64,000 bases of DNA, from positions 124,001 to 188,000 of the forward strand of contig JAIXMR010000014.1 of assembly GCA_025677835.1 (NCBI GenBank), given 5' to 3'. The stretch is from Sporodiniella umbellata (lineage: Eukaryota > Mucoromycota > Mucoromycetes > Mucorales > Rhizopodaceae). The notes under the pieces were generated by a model. That model ran no database searches and was not told the origin of the DNA. It was given only the letters and a program-made list of their open reading frames with translations. Both the position numbers and the translations under genes were made by a program. This document shows, piece after piece, positions 1-11,064 of the stretch. The stretch's first letter is position 1; each line of letters opens with the position of its first letter.

Positions 1-154
1 CCTTCTTGCCTTCAACTCGGACTCCAGTGTGGTAATAGAGCCGCTCTTTATTTTCCTTTTTGAAGTAAATTTCAAATGTAAAAAATTCTTTCCCAGCCCC
101 TTTTTTCTCTTTATACACACCTTTAAAAGCCGCGCATTCGTGGAAAATGGTTTG

Positions 155-1013
155 ATGGCCGATAATGAACAAACATACACTCAGTCCGAAATGGAAGACA
201 TTGTCAGATCCATTGTCCAGCAAACGGATACCGAAGAAAAAGAGTGACATGCAGAGAACCCGTTAACAATGGAAATCGCTACAGAACTGGAAAACCATTC
301 TCAACAACAGTTATTAGTCAACTTTAAACGTTGCAAAAGAGATACGAGACAATCCCATTCAAATGAATCGACGGTTTCAGAAAAGGTTAACAAAAGCCTT
401 TACCCTATCTCAAAAAGCACCAGACAGAATTCGTTCAAGTCGTTAGAACTATCCAAAAAAATTACCGAAACAACAAGATTCCAAGCAAGAATGGCAAGGG
501 GAGAGATCTTTGAAGAATTACAACTTTTACTCGAGGGAAACTCCAAACCAATACAGCATTTTTTTTTTTTTTTGATTAAGATACGCTTTTTCTTCGTTTT
601 TCAAAAACAATCCTACCCGACGATGTCAAGGCAAGTAGTATTCTCTTTTGCAAAATTGCTTAGATGACAATGACCGGCTGCTACCTTACCATCACAGACC
701 AGGCACTGATGTAATAAGCAAACTGATATCAATTGAGAAACAAGTGATAGATGTGTTATCAAACGTTTTCGTATCAGAAGCGGCGGAAGTTGATTATTTT
801 CCAGCGTCTATAGAATTTATAACAAGGAGAAAAAATGCGACGTTCTCTATGTTCCTTGAATCCATTTGTTCCCATACTGATAGAGATAGAAAAACCAAAA
901 AAAAAAAAAACAAAAAAAATTTGGCGCGAACCATTCACTATTGCACATTTATATACAACCGTTATAACAAGCTTCCTATTAGTGTGGTATTTGAAATCGT
1001 AAATGCAATGTGA
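155..1013 (+). CDS. Unresolved hypothetical gene (open segments only)
   Basis: I do not recognise this gene. Three open segments lie in a row: a 30-codon ORF from ATG 155 to 247, a longer one from ATG 269 that is protein-like for about 90 codons (acidic and basic mix, ending near LQLLLEG) before a T-run at about 560, and a third from about 639 to 1013 that is protein-like up to an A-run near 897. Segments two and three are in different frames, so an intron between them is needed. An acceptor at 636-638 (GTAG) would open the third segment in phase 0, but no good GT donor lies before the T-run; only GC-type donors near 484-492 fit. The 155 ORF could be a uORF. The exon chain is therefore not solved, and the whole call is inference from open frames and composition. 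Confidence 0.3.
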
Positions 1014-2392
1014 AGCGGTGAGTGTTATATCTCTGTCTTGTGTAGCAAACTGTTCTGGTAGATGGGAGGCATTTTATAAAACTCCCCCCCCCTTTTTTTT
1101 TTTTTTTTGTCAATTCAAGGCTATGAACACAGAAAAGCGTTTTTTATTTGATGACCAATCAAACAACTGCTTTTGTTTCAGCACCTAAAAAAACGCACTA
1201 CGCAGCCCTTGAAAGCAATCGTTTGAACATAGAAAAGAGGTGCGCGTATTTGATTATTATAAGAAAGATTTAACATTGCAAACTCGGCCAGAAGAAAAAG
1301 AATAGATAATCATTATCAGTCGAGTGAATGAAGAGCGATAGACAAAGGGGGTTTTCTATCAAGCAGGCGTGTCTATCCGGGTCAAATTTGGTGTGTTCCT
1401 GGTGTTCTACAAAACCTAAAAAAATTTCCCATTTTTTATTCAACAAAAATTAGAGTTCCACATCTTTCGAATGGGCTGTATTCAAGAGACGCCCTTAGCC
1501 ATCAGACAGAGACGGCTTTGCTGTTTATGCAGCCACTTCTTAAACTCGTTTACCGGCTGGTTACACATCGTCCTGGTTATTTCCCGCCTTGGCCACACCC
1601 TTCGTAGCCAAGTGTTTCAGCACATGTGGAAGATCTCACACACACATTTTTAGTACTTCTTGCCTGAATACACCTCCTTGTTTTACCCATTCTTAAAGTG
1701 GGCTCATTGTAGCCAAAGAGACTTTTGAGTCATCATTCCACAAAAATCTCACCTTTCCAGCTTTAGGTTTCTTTTTTTTCTTTTTATGTCGTTGTTGTAT
1801 AGCCCGAAACAAGTGTTCGGAATTACACGAGAATACAATGAGCCTTTGCGGGACACCAACTTTATTCTCCAAAGCTTTCCCATAAATAGAGTGGTCGGGA
1901 TTGGCTTTCTTGATGAGGCACCCTTCTCTTCACTGACATTCAATCCGCGTTCTCTAATCTAGGCTTGTGCCAAAAGTGGTTGTCAGACATAAGCAAACCC
2001 AGTCTAGACCTATTATGCTTCACAACCAATCAAAGCTTTATATCCGGTTTCTTTTCTGTCAATATCCTAATCTAACCTTTAAAACACTGTTCTATCCACT
2101 GTCAAAAGAAGTGTTCTTATCGCTCTCAATAGGCTTTGAAACTCCTCTCTTTGACTTCTATCTTAAAGCGGTGGTTACAAACCATTGAAGAGCAAGGTAT
2201 GGCTTGGGCTCTCTCTTTCTATGCGTCATAGACAATGAAGTTGAAATAATACAGCAGAAAACAAATCAAAATCAAAAAAAAAAAAAAAAAAGTGTAAAGA
2301 TTTTTAGGGCAACTCTCTCTCAGGAACAGCCTTACCCCTTTTCTTTTTTTTTTTTTTTTTTTTTTTTTTTTCTTCTTTCTCAACAAAATACC
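1014..2392. other. Intergenic stretch, no secure gene
   Basis: AT-rich spacer between the hypothetical gene and nudE. It has several homopolymers (T17 near 1092, A17 near 2275, T29 near 2343). On the minus strand about 80 codons are open between roughly 1935 and 1690, in a frame rich in lysine at its end, and an overlapping second minus frame is open from 1943 to 1749. Neither gives a convincing start, and stops surround both, so they are not called as a gene. Confidence 0.5.
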
Positions 2393-3614
2393 ATGTAAAG
2401 TGAATTCCAAAAAAAAAAAAAAGTGGCGTTTTTGTCTTGTTTTTAAACATTAAGGTTGTAGGCAATTCGATTCCACCCAACAAGAATTAGAATACTGGAG
2501 GAGCCATGCAGAAAGCTTGGAAGAGACCTTACAGGAAACGAGAGCAGCGTTGGATGAATTCCAAGTGTCTTCTCGTGAATTAGAAGAAGAACTCGAAAAA
2601 GAGCTTCAGACAACAGAAAAAGCTTACAACGATTTAAAGTCTCGCTGTGAGACTTATAAAAGAGATTCTGAAGATTGGAAGGTGAGAAGAAGCAAGAGAC
2701 AAACCTATGGATGGCAGCCTAAACACGATTCAATAGAGCAAATTCACCGAATCCAAACATGAGCAAAATATAGCTGCAGTTCAAATGCAAAGAGAGATTG
2801 ACATTTTAAGGGCAACAGAGGATTCGTTTAGAAAAAAAGTACTTGAGCTTGAATTAGATAACGATGACTTGGAAAGAACAGAAAGGTAAGACCGCGTTTG
2901 ATAAATAAATAAAAAAAAAAAAACTATTTGGGTTCTGTAAAATAACAGAAAGTAGAGCGGCTACTTCTTCTTTAACCGATCTCGAGTTAAAGTTAAATCG
3001 GGCTATTGAAAGAGGCGCTATCTTAGAAAACGAAATACAAGCCAAAGACAATTTAACAGAGCAAGCGCAAAGATTACGTGACGAATTGAATGGTAAAAAC
3101 AAAAAATTTGTAAAAACACCAAAGTAGTCCACTGATTTTCTATTTGAAAGAAACCCATCAAGAGTTATCTGTTTCCCGTGCACAGGAAACAAAACAGAGA
3201 GAGTTTATTACCGAATTAGAAAACAAAATCGAGGGATTAGAAAAGAAGAGTAGACACCAACAGGCTATGAACAATCGATCCTCTACTCCAGACTTTGATC
3301 CTTATAACATTCGACAAAGCCGTGTGCCTCGTACATCTTCTGCTTCTTCCAATCCTGTCAAGATGGTACAGGAAATGGTGGGCCGTGTGAGAGTAAGTGT
3401 ATACAAATCGAGATGAGACTCACTTGTTTTATTTTAGAGTCTGGAAGCGCGATTGCAATCCTGTCGTTCATTAGTTACACCTCTTTTGAACCCACCTCCC
3501 TCCTATAGCTCTTCCAACTATATATCTCGCCCGTCCTCTCCTAGTATAGCCAATACACCCATGAACTTTTCGAATATCAAAGCGAGAAGACCTTCAGAAT
3601 ATATGGATCCATAA
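2393..3614 (+). CDS. nudE: NudE-family dynein regulator (nuclear distribution protein)
   Basis: NudE proteins bind Lis1 (NudF) and dynein and drive nuclear migration and spindle positioning along microtubules. Joining exons 2393-2394, 2462-2681, 2737-2885, 2956-3092, 3151-3392 and 3438-3614 gives 308 residues in one frame. The first 180 residues or so are an almost unbroken coiled coil with typical NudE landmarks: QQELEYWRSHAESLEE near the N-terminus, ETYKRDSEDWK, and NRAIERGAILENEI. The rest is Ser/Pro-rich (PSSPSIANTP) and ends MDP, as expected for the variable C-terminal tail. The start codon is split: exon 1 supplies AT and exon 2 supplies G across a 67-nt intron with a GTAAAG donor. No other in-frame ATG precedes the coiled coil. 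Family identity is strong; the two-base coding part of exon 1 is my inference from the frame. Confidence 0.9.
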
Positions 3615-3751
3615 GCGTCATTCTAGTAACAACATCCATTCCTAACAAATAATAATAATAATAACAAAAAAAAAAAAGCCTACGGTCCTCTATGCTAGGA
3701 AAAAACATTCCATCCAGACTTTTTTATTTTAACTGTCAGTGGGCTGAGAGG

Positions 3752-3771
3752 GAGAGAGAGAGAGAGAGAGA
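3752..3771. repeat. GA dinucleotide microsatellite
   Basis: Run of GA repeats between the convergent 3' ends of nudE and rrg7. Confidence 0.8.
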
Positions 3772-3853
3772 GGGAGAGAAACCCCAAAGTGATTCAGCAG
3801 GAACTGGGTTGGCATACTATCTTTTGGTATATGTGTATGTATGTATTCTTATG

Positions 3854-4387
3854 CTATTCCAAAATGTCCACCTGAAGCGTCTCGTTCCCTAGTGCGTCAA
3901 ATAGGGTAGAGATGGTGACCTTGTTTTTCATGAGCGCTTCCGCCTTTTTGTTGAACAAAAGTGATACCAAGGTAATATCGTTTACGCAGGCAAGTCCTAA
4001 CGCCATGTTCGAAGCTCGAAAATGAGACAGAACGTCGGATGTGTACATACAAGGTTGGGTAGCCAGGATACTGATATGTTTCTTTTTGAATAAACTGGCG
4101 GTGCCCATCAAACCGCGGATATGCTCTGGACTACACCCTTCTTTGACGTTTTTACACTGAACAATAATAGGTAAATCAACCCATGTCCCTCGTAAATCGA
4201 CCCCGCCATCGCCCTTGCCCCCGACTCGACTCAACTCCATCTTGGCTGTCGTTTCAAGAGCTTGTAGCGTTTGTAATTCAAACATGGTGCCTCGGTACGT
4301 GCTAGAGCTCAAGTCTGTTCTGTTTTTCAAGTATTTCTCAATATTTGAAGCAGTGGTGGAATACACTCTCTTTCTAAAATACTGCAT
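3854..4387 (-). CDS. rrg7: Rrg7-like mitochondrial PD-(D/E)xK nuclease-fold protein
   Basis: Single-exon, 177 residues. The N-terminus (MQYFRKRV, then STTASN) is basic, hydroxylated and free of acids for the first 15 residues, fitting a mitochondrial presequence. The core carries the signature of the Mrr/restriction-endonuclease-like fold found in the fungal Rrg7 family: YRGTMFELQTLQAL, then GGKGDGGVDLRGTW with the metal-binding Asp, then IIVQCKN with the Gln-x-Lys arm of the D...(E/Q)xK motif. Yeast Rrg7 is needed for respiratory growth; its reaction is not established as far as I know. The gene is convergent with nudE, and its start faces cytochrome c1 across a 470-bp spacer full of homopolymers. 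The ATG at 4387 is the first in frame and begins the presequence. Confidence 0.85.
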   Translation of the reverse strand: MQYFRKRVYSTTASNIEKYLKNRTDLSSSTYRGTMFELQTLQALETTAKMELSRVGGKGDGGVDLRGTWVDLPIIVQCKNVKEGCSPEHIRGLMGTASLFKKKHISILATQPCMYTSDVLSHFRASNMALGLACVNDITLVSLLFNKKAEALMKNKVTISTLFDALGNETLQVDILE

Positions 4388-4397
4388 TTCTAAAAGA

Positions 4398-4428
<31 letters not shown>

Positions 4429-4763
4429 TGACACTTGCTTTGAGGATCAGAGCGCTTGGTTACACAGGCCCAGTGGAGCAGAAGCGTTAGTTGACAAAGG
4501 ATAGAGACAAGTCTGATAAGGTCTATACTGGATACTTGCAAAAGTAAGACGTTATGACTTTATTCATTGATCCAAAGGCAAGTGAGGCTAAATCGTACGG
4601 ATTACGACTGTCTTTTTGTTTGGGGACAGCCTGTGACATGATTCTCGACGTCATCCACAGAAACCAACTCAGCCTGAGGGGTGCTGTCAGAACATGGTCC
4701 CACTCTTTTTTTTTTTTTTTTTTTTACTCTTCCATAGAAAAAAAAACACCTTTCTTAAGCACC

Positions 4764-4796
<33 letters not shown>

Positions 4797-4856
4797 GTGA
4801 ATTATCAACACCTCCCCCTACTCTACTAAAAAAAGAAAAAAAAAAAAAAAAGAATA
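4388..4856. other. Divergent rrg7/cyt1 promoter region with homopolymers
   Basis: Shared 5' region of two mitochondrial genes. It contains A30-type, T17 and T19A13 tracts. A 50-codon ORF from ATG 4554 and its antisense are both open but resemble nothing I know. Confidence 0.5.
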
Positions 4857-6015
4857 ATGTTTTCTCGGCTCGCAACACCATCAGCAAAGCGTTCCTTCGC
4901 CCATGTTCAGGTACAGACAGACTTTATTATCCCCAAAAAAGAGATTAAAGGCTTCTTTCTGGAAAATAGAAACGCTTGGCCTCTACTCAACCCACGATTC
5001 GTTCTGTAAGATTTTTAGAATTGGTTATTGTTATTATTTTATATTTAATTGATTGTCATAGCATCCTACTCAGTTTGGACTTGTGACGGCTGCTATTGTT
5101 GGCACGACAGCTGGTGCATACATGTATGCGGATGCTTCTGCCAGCGGTGCAGATGAAGGGCTTCACCCACCTCATCATCCTTGGTACCACAACGGGCCTC
5201 TTTCTACTTTTGACCACGCCTCGTAAAGCATGCAAGAAAAAAAAAAAAACGTTTTTTTGACTGATCGTGTGTATGTAGGATTCGTCGCGGTTACCAAGTG
5301 TACAGAGAAGTGTGTTCAGCCTGTCACTCGCTTGATCGTATTGCGTGGAGAAACCTGATTGATGTTTCTCATACGGAAGCGGAAGTGAAGGAAATGGCAG
5401 AAGAGTTTGAATACGAAGATGGGCCTGACGAGAAAGGAGAGATGTTTATGAGACCAGGCAAGGTAAGGTGCTCTCTCAACAAACGGTGGATGAAACTGAC
5501 GTGTTCTGTAGACTTCTGACTACATGCCCAAGCCTTACCCTAACGACGATGCTGCCCGTAACGGAAACGCGGGTGCGTTGCCCCCGGATCTTTCCTTGAT
5601 CACCAAGGCTCGTCATGGTGGAGAGGTAAGATGAATAGCGTCAGTAGAGAGAAAACTTAGGTTTATCTAGGACTATGTGTTTGCTCTTCTTACAGGCTAT
5701 GTCGATGCTCCCGGAGGCATTGAGGTCCGTGAGGGATTGAACTATAACCCATACTTCCCCGGTGGTGCGATTGCCATGGCCCGTGTTCTCTTTGACGGCG
5801 TGGTTGAATACGAAGATGGCACGCCCGCTACCACCTCTCAAATGGCGAAGGATGTCTCTACCTTCCTTGCCTGGGCTGGTGAACCTGAGCATGATGACCG
5901 TAAGAAGATGGGGATGAAGGCTGTTGTTATCTTGGCTGGTTTGACCGCCATTTCTGTCTGGCTCAAACGCTTCAAGTGGGCTCCCATCAAGTCTAGAAAG
6001 ATTGTTTACAAGTAA
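4857..6015 (+). CDS. cyt1: Cytochrome c1, heme protein of respiratory complex III
   Basis: Carries electrons from the Rieske Fe-S protein to cytochrome c in the mitochondrial bc1 complex. Exons 4857-4910, 5062-5222, 5279-5462, 5512-5625 and 5671-6015 give 285 residues. Visible features are a short basic presequence ([14 protein letters not shown]), a sorting segment ([20 protein letters not shown]), the heme-binding CSACH motif within [16 protein letters not shown], the conserved [47 protein letters not shown] and [10 protein letters not shown], and one C-terminal membrane anchor ([14 protein letters not shown]) followed by a basic tail. Length and order match the family. Intron 1 begins with a weak GTACAG donor, and the frame stays open for 33 more codons into it; see findings. 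Confidence 0.97.
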
Positions 6016-6128
6016 GTTTGCTTTTTTACACTACAGAAAAAAAGACTCATCCTTTACCCAGTCCTCCCAAATAAATATATTTATATAAAAGAAAAAACAA
6101 AAAAAAAAAGAGTTGACTTTGAGGTATA

Positions 6129-8161
6129 TCAGTGAAAGAAATGCTTTGATTTGAGTTTGTACTCGAGTGGTATATCTTTGTTATGTTCTAGAACTGCACG
6201 GGCCATAAACTCCAGAAATCGCCGGCCATAGTGAGTTGGTCGAACGGCTGAGATAGCGTTTTTGTCTTGAGAAGTAAGGCTTTTGTAGACATGCTCAGAT
6301 TTCTTTTTGATGTCGTAAGGTGTGAGGATATCGATGATGCCTAGTGAGTAAAGTACGGGCAGAGGCCGGTTGTGTTCGTCTGTGGCTCGTAAGCCCCCTT
6401 CTTCTGAATAGAATAGGCAATGACGACGTCTATGAAACAGTCCGTTAGATTCTGAAGGTTTCTTTCCCTCCCCCTATAACAGACTTACTCTAACGTGTCT
6501 TCCGGTAATTGCGAAAGGTCGAGCCTGTCCGGATTGGCTTCGGCAATTGCACGACGGACTCCATGCGCCTGGCTCGTCCTACGCCGCATCTGCGTGATCC
6601 GGCGCTGGATTGATTGCGTGTGGGGCTGAAAGGTTTGAAGGGTGGCATCGCGCACGTTGTCTTTGTTGCCTCGCAACATGTCGTGAATGCCCACCAGAAG
6701 ACTGTAGTCCATAATGTTGAGCTGCGATAGTAACTAGGTAGAGAGAGCGTTAGCACCGAGGGCGAAGAAGCCTACGCGCACACTTACCGTCACATCGCGC
6801 ACCATCTGACCCATGAACAGCTTGCGTTTCTGTGGACCCAAATGAAGCTTCTTGCCTTGCTTTTCCCAGTTGAGGTCCTTCATGACCGCATAAGGGTTTT
6901 TGCGGATCTCTTCTTCGGGTAAGAATCGACCCAGGGTAGAGCCCTGACGAGGGGGATCAGTCACTGGGGAGGGGGTACTTATCATGTCTTGACGCTTACC
7001 TTGAGATCGTAAGTTTCATGAATATCCTTGTTGGGTGGGAATACGTTGCTCATCACCACAAAATGGATCTTTCTGCCGTGCGGTAACTTGATGCGGTGTA
7101 GGCCATAGTAGCGGCAGAGCAGCGTGTTTGGGTTTTGGGCAATATGCTAAGAACAGATGAATCAAAAGAAAAGAAAAAAAAAAAAAAAAAAAAAAGCCAG
7201 GCATTTGGGCTTATTTTACGTTGTAGTAATCCTTGAGTATGTTTCTCATAAACTTGTGCTCTGTATAATGAATTGTTTTGATGATAAATCGATAATCTTT
7301 AGAGTAATAAAAGAAGCTTCCGCTTTTTCCAGGCGAGCCGAGCTCAGAAAGGATATATTTGCTGGTCAGTGAAATCTATGGACACAAAAGGCCGTCAAAC
7401 GATGGTTACCGTCCAAGCTCTGTCCTTACCAGGTAGTCTGCAGGATCCACAGCCAATTTCTCTCTCAAATGCCGAAACACCCAAGGCGCATAATCTTTGA
7501 ATTTAAAATCATATTTGGCTCCGGGCGTCAACTCATCGCCAATCACGTCAAACGCTAGCTTGTGCGCCGCCAGGAAATCCTCATCGACCAAGTCTCGGTC
7601 TATCTTGGCCGTCACTCGGCTCACAGCGATCCGAATGCCCGTCAACATATTATACATCAACACATAGTTCTGATGCCCCTCTGAAATGCGAGTGCCTATC
7701 CTCACCTTCTCTTCGTCCTGGTTCGAAAGCCGGCTGAAGGCTTTCCTTCGGGCCAACAGCTCTTTTTGAAACTCTTCCGAGCGGCGAACGAGCTCCTTGC
7801 GTGCTTTGTCGGCCAACCTCTGTCGTGCTGAGGTGAAGGTGTGCCCGGTGGTATGATGTCGTGCAAGCGAGCCCATGTCCGGACTGTGTGAGAGTATCGC
7901 CTCGTCTTTGGCTGAGGAAAGTGTCGAATGTCGCTTCAAAAAGGCCTCTGTCAGCTCTTCTACCGCAGGCTCGATGGCTAACGGTCGTTCCAACGGACGC
8001 TCCTCTGCTGTAGGCGTAGGTGGCATCGGCTTGTTATCCGAATAGGCATACTGCGATGATTTGCGCTTGTTGTTTGCAGGTATAGGCACCACCATAGGCG
8101 CTTGTTCTTGGTATGGCTGTTTACTGAATTCTGAGCGGTGCATTGCTGAAATAAAAGTCAT
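6129..8161 (-). CDS. its3: Phosphatidylinositol-4-phosphate 5-kinase (Mss4/Its3 type)
   Basis: Makes PI(4,5)P2 from PI4P at the plasma membrane. Exons 8161-7430, 7375-7220, 7146-7000, 6943-6788, 6733-6489 and 6429-6129 join to 578 residues. After a Ser/Pro-rich, basic N-terminus the PIPK domain begins near [18 protein letters not shown]. Landmarks are [21 protein letters not shown] (P-loop-like), DYRFIIKTI (catalytic Lys), [41 protein letters not shown] (the DLKGS motif), [13 protein letters not shown] (metal site) and [13 protein letters not shown]. The activation segment near residues 500-540 reads [10 protein letters not shown]. It ends with a basic KLKSKHFFH tail. An in-frame ATG at 8143 is an alternative start. 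The upstream region is shared with the acyl-CoA dehydrogenase. Confidence 0.95.
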
Positions 8162-9166
8162 TGTAAAGAAAACCAAAAAAAAAAAAAAATAAAAAATAAA
8201 GGCAAAAGAAAGAACCTCTCTCCTTTCAGAGTTTTTAAAATAAAAAAAAGAAATTTCTATTTTTAAAGAACCCAAGGCGCAGTGGGCTCTGCGCTATCAC
8301 CCGACCTACCTCACTTTTATTTGTACCGAACCACAACTCTCCTTGGCTCGCTTTTTTATTTTTCAATCTTACTATTAAACACACGTAGTGCTGATCGCAA
8401 TCTTTTTATCCCTTAAAACATGGCTCCGCACCCTCTCTTTTCACGTCAAAGGCTGCCCCGTGTGCTGCGGATCCAATGCATGTCGTTTACGTCTTGAAAA
8501 TAAACAAACACAGCCTTAGAAGAACTCTTTTAACATTCGATAGACACTTTTTTTGTACAAATCTTTACAGCGTTCCTTGTTGCTTCTTTTCACAAGAAAG
8601 AACACTACATCCATCTGGTCTGTTTTTTTTTTTTTTTGTTATTGAGTAGAAACCAAAGCTCTCGTATCAACTTTGACAGCCCTCTTTTATTTCAATTCGA
8701 GTGCTTTTAAAGTAGAAACATTGAAAAATCAACCCCGATTGAACGTTCTAATCCACTGATCATGCTAGCCTACGTTCATAGATTATGTGTCAATCACAGT
8801 AAAAGTCAGTCGATTGGAATTCTGTTGAAAACGTTGCACGTCTACCATTTTCTGTCAAAGACGGATCCGAAATCAACCTCCGGTGGTTAAAGTACAGCCA
8901 AACATGTTGCTGAAAACCAAAAACCAAAAAAAAAAAAAAAAAAAAAAAAAGACTGTAAAAAGTCTTCTGTACTACTTTGAGATCAATTACGCTAAAACTA
9001 TTAAGATGAGGGGTCGCGCTAGGCTTTTATATATATATATTTTTTTTTTTTGGTTACGTGACTTGTGAGAAAAGTGGTTACCTCTTCACCGTGGGAAAGT
9101 TGGAGACTATAAAAGCCATTCTCCCAATCTGTTTTATAATCCTCTTCTTTTGTCTATCCATCAAAC
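8162..9166. other. Divergent promoter region, PIP5K and acyl-CoA dehydrogenase
   Basis: About 1 kb without a supported gene. It has T15 near 8622, A24 near 8927 and a TA run near 9032. ORFs here are short and homopolymer-driven. Confidence 0.5.
9108..9114 (+). promoter_or_regulatory. TATA box of the acyl-CoA dehydrogenase gene
   Basis: TATAAAA lies 53 nt upstream of the ATG at 9167, a plausible distance for a short 5' leader. Assigned by motif and position only. Confidence 0.45.
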
Positions 9167-10765
9167 ATGTTCAAGCTTACACAACGCCTTCCTCAGGTCA
9201 TGGCTCGCTCCATGACACGTCAAGCTATCCAACGGTAAACTACTATCAATTTTGATCTAGACACTTATTTAGTCCTATAGTCACTATGCCGCTTTGACTT
9301 TCTCCAGTCCTAGTATTCACGATGCACCCACTTCTTTGCAATCCTTTACTGAAGAAGAAATGATGTTTAAGGATACAGGTAAACAAGGATAAGAAGAACC
9401 CATCGAGAGATCTGAACAGAACTTTCTAGTTGGCAAGTTTGCTCGTGAGGTAGTTCAACCCAAGGTACGCGAGATGGACGAAGCTGAAGTCATGGATAAA
9501 GATATTATCAAGTCCATGTTTGATAACGGGCAAGTATTAGAACGCGATTTGTTTGGTATTGTTTCTAATAAAAACTAGCTTATGGGTCTCGAGACAGAAG
9601 GTGAATACGGAGGTGCTGAATGTTCTTTCACTGCTGCCATCTTGGCTGTAGAAGAATTGGCCAAGGTGGACCCTTCTATCAGTGCTTTGTGTGATATTCA
9701 TGTAGGATAATAACTGGATGGATCTAGAACGTATGTAACCCTATTCTCTAGAACACATTGACCAATACCACCATTCGTCAATACGCCTCCAAAGAACTCA
9801 AAGAGAAATACCTTCCCCGTCTTGCTACAGACACCGTGGGTAGTTTCTGTATCACAGAAGCAGGTGCTGGTTCAGATGCTTTTGCTCTTCAAACGCGTGC
9901 TGAAGATAAAGGTGATCACTACCTTTTAAATGGTGGTAAAATGTGGATCAGTAACTCTGCTGAAGCCGGTATCTTTGTCATCTTTGCTAACGTGTAAGCC
10001 CAAAAAAAAAAAAAAAAAAAAAAAAAAAACTTGGATTCTATTCTAAACCTCTATTTTTTTTTTTTTTTTTTTTTTTTCCAGCGATCCATCCAAGGGATAC
10101 AAGGGTATCACAGCCTTTATTGTTGAAAAAGAATGGGGTGTAGAAATTGCAAAGAAGGAAAAGAAGGTAAAAAAAAAAAAAAAAAAAGAAAGGAGAGGGC
10201 TAATGGGTCGTTTCTGTAGTTGGGTATTCGTTCTTCTTCCACCTGTGTTTTGAACTTTGATGACGTTCGTGTCCCTAAAGAAAACGTGCTTGGTAAAGTA
10301 GGTGAAGGTTACAAGTACGCGATTAGCTCTTTGAACGAAGGCCGTATTGGTATTGCTGCTCAAATGTTGGGCTGTGCCCAAGGTGCTTTTGATCTTGCTT
10401 TACCTTACATGATGGAACGTAAGCAGTTTGGTCGTAACATTGGTAGTTTCCAAGCCATGCAACATCAATTTGCCGAAGTGGCTATCGATATCGAAACCGT
10501 CCGACTCTTGACCTACAACGCTGCCAGATTAAAGGAAGAAAAGAAACCTTTTGTCATGGAAGCTGCGATGGCCAAATGGAAGGCTGCCAAGGTGGCTGAA
10601 AAGGCTGCCTCCTACGCTGTCGAATGGATGGGCGGTAACGGTTTTGTACGCGAAACTGGTGCTGAAAAGTTCTACCGTGACGCTAAGATCGGTGCTATCT
10701 ATGAAGGTACCAATAACATCCAACTCGAAACAGTGGCCAAGATCATTGCTTCCAAGTATCAATAG
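9167..10765 (+). CDS. Short/branched-chain acyl-CoA dehydrogenase (ACADSB-like)
   Basis: A mitochondrial FAD enzyme that introduces the alpha-beta double bond into short or branched acyl-CoAs, passing electrons to ETF; it acts in fatty-acid or isoleucine/valine breakdown. Exons 9167-9234, 9308-9378, 9430-9533, 9579-9701, 9752-9993, 10082-10166 and 10220-10765 give 412 residues. The first 23 residues ([19 protein letters not shown]) are a typical presequence. Motifs are [25 protein letters not shown] (FAD/substrate loop), [50 protein letters not shown] and [10 protein letters not shown], where the Glu is the expected catalytic base. Intron 3 could instead use a GC donor at 9530, but that breaks frame, so GTATTA at 9534 was chosen. 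Intron 5 carries A28 near the donor and T24 near the acceptor. Confidence 0.95.
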
Positions 10766-11064
10766 ATTATTTCCCCTCTCCCTTTCCTAAAGCGAAACCA
10801 AACTCTCTCTTAACTATATATGTACACATAACATAATAAACACTCAAAAAAAAAAAAAAAAAAAAAAAAACGACTTTGATTTCAACAACATCATCCATAC
10901 GCTTGATTTCTCGAATGAAAACAATACCTCTTCCCCCTAATCTACTTTACAACACTGGATAGACGAATCAGCCTTGCGTAAAGCCAAAAAAAAAAAAAAA
11001 AAAGACTGCATGTTGCACTCTCTAGGCACGTTTATGCAATCCAAAGAAGTCTAAGCTGGGGCTT

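Noticed and set aside
1749..1943. Minus-strand ORF with a Lys-rich end in the spacer before nudE
   Set aside because: Two overlapping minus frames are both open, no ATG or splice set gives a full protein, and stops at near-random density surround it.
4554..4703. ORF from ATG 4554 (MTLFIDPKASEAKSYG...) upstream of cytochrome c1
   Set aside because: The antisense strand is equally open, no motif is recognised, the frame runs into encoded T tracts, and it lies in the short rrg7/cyt1 promoter.
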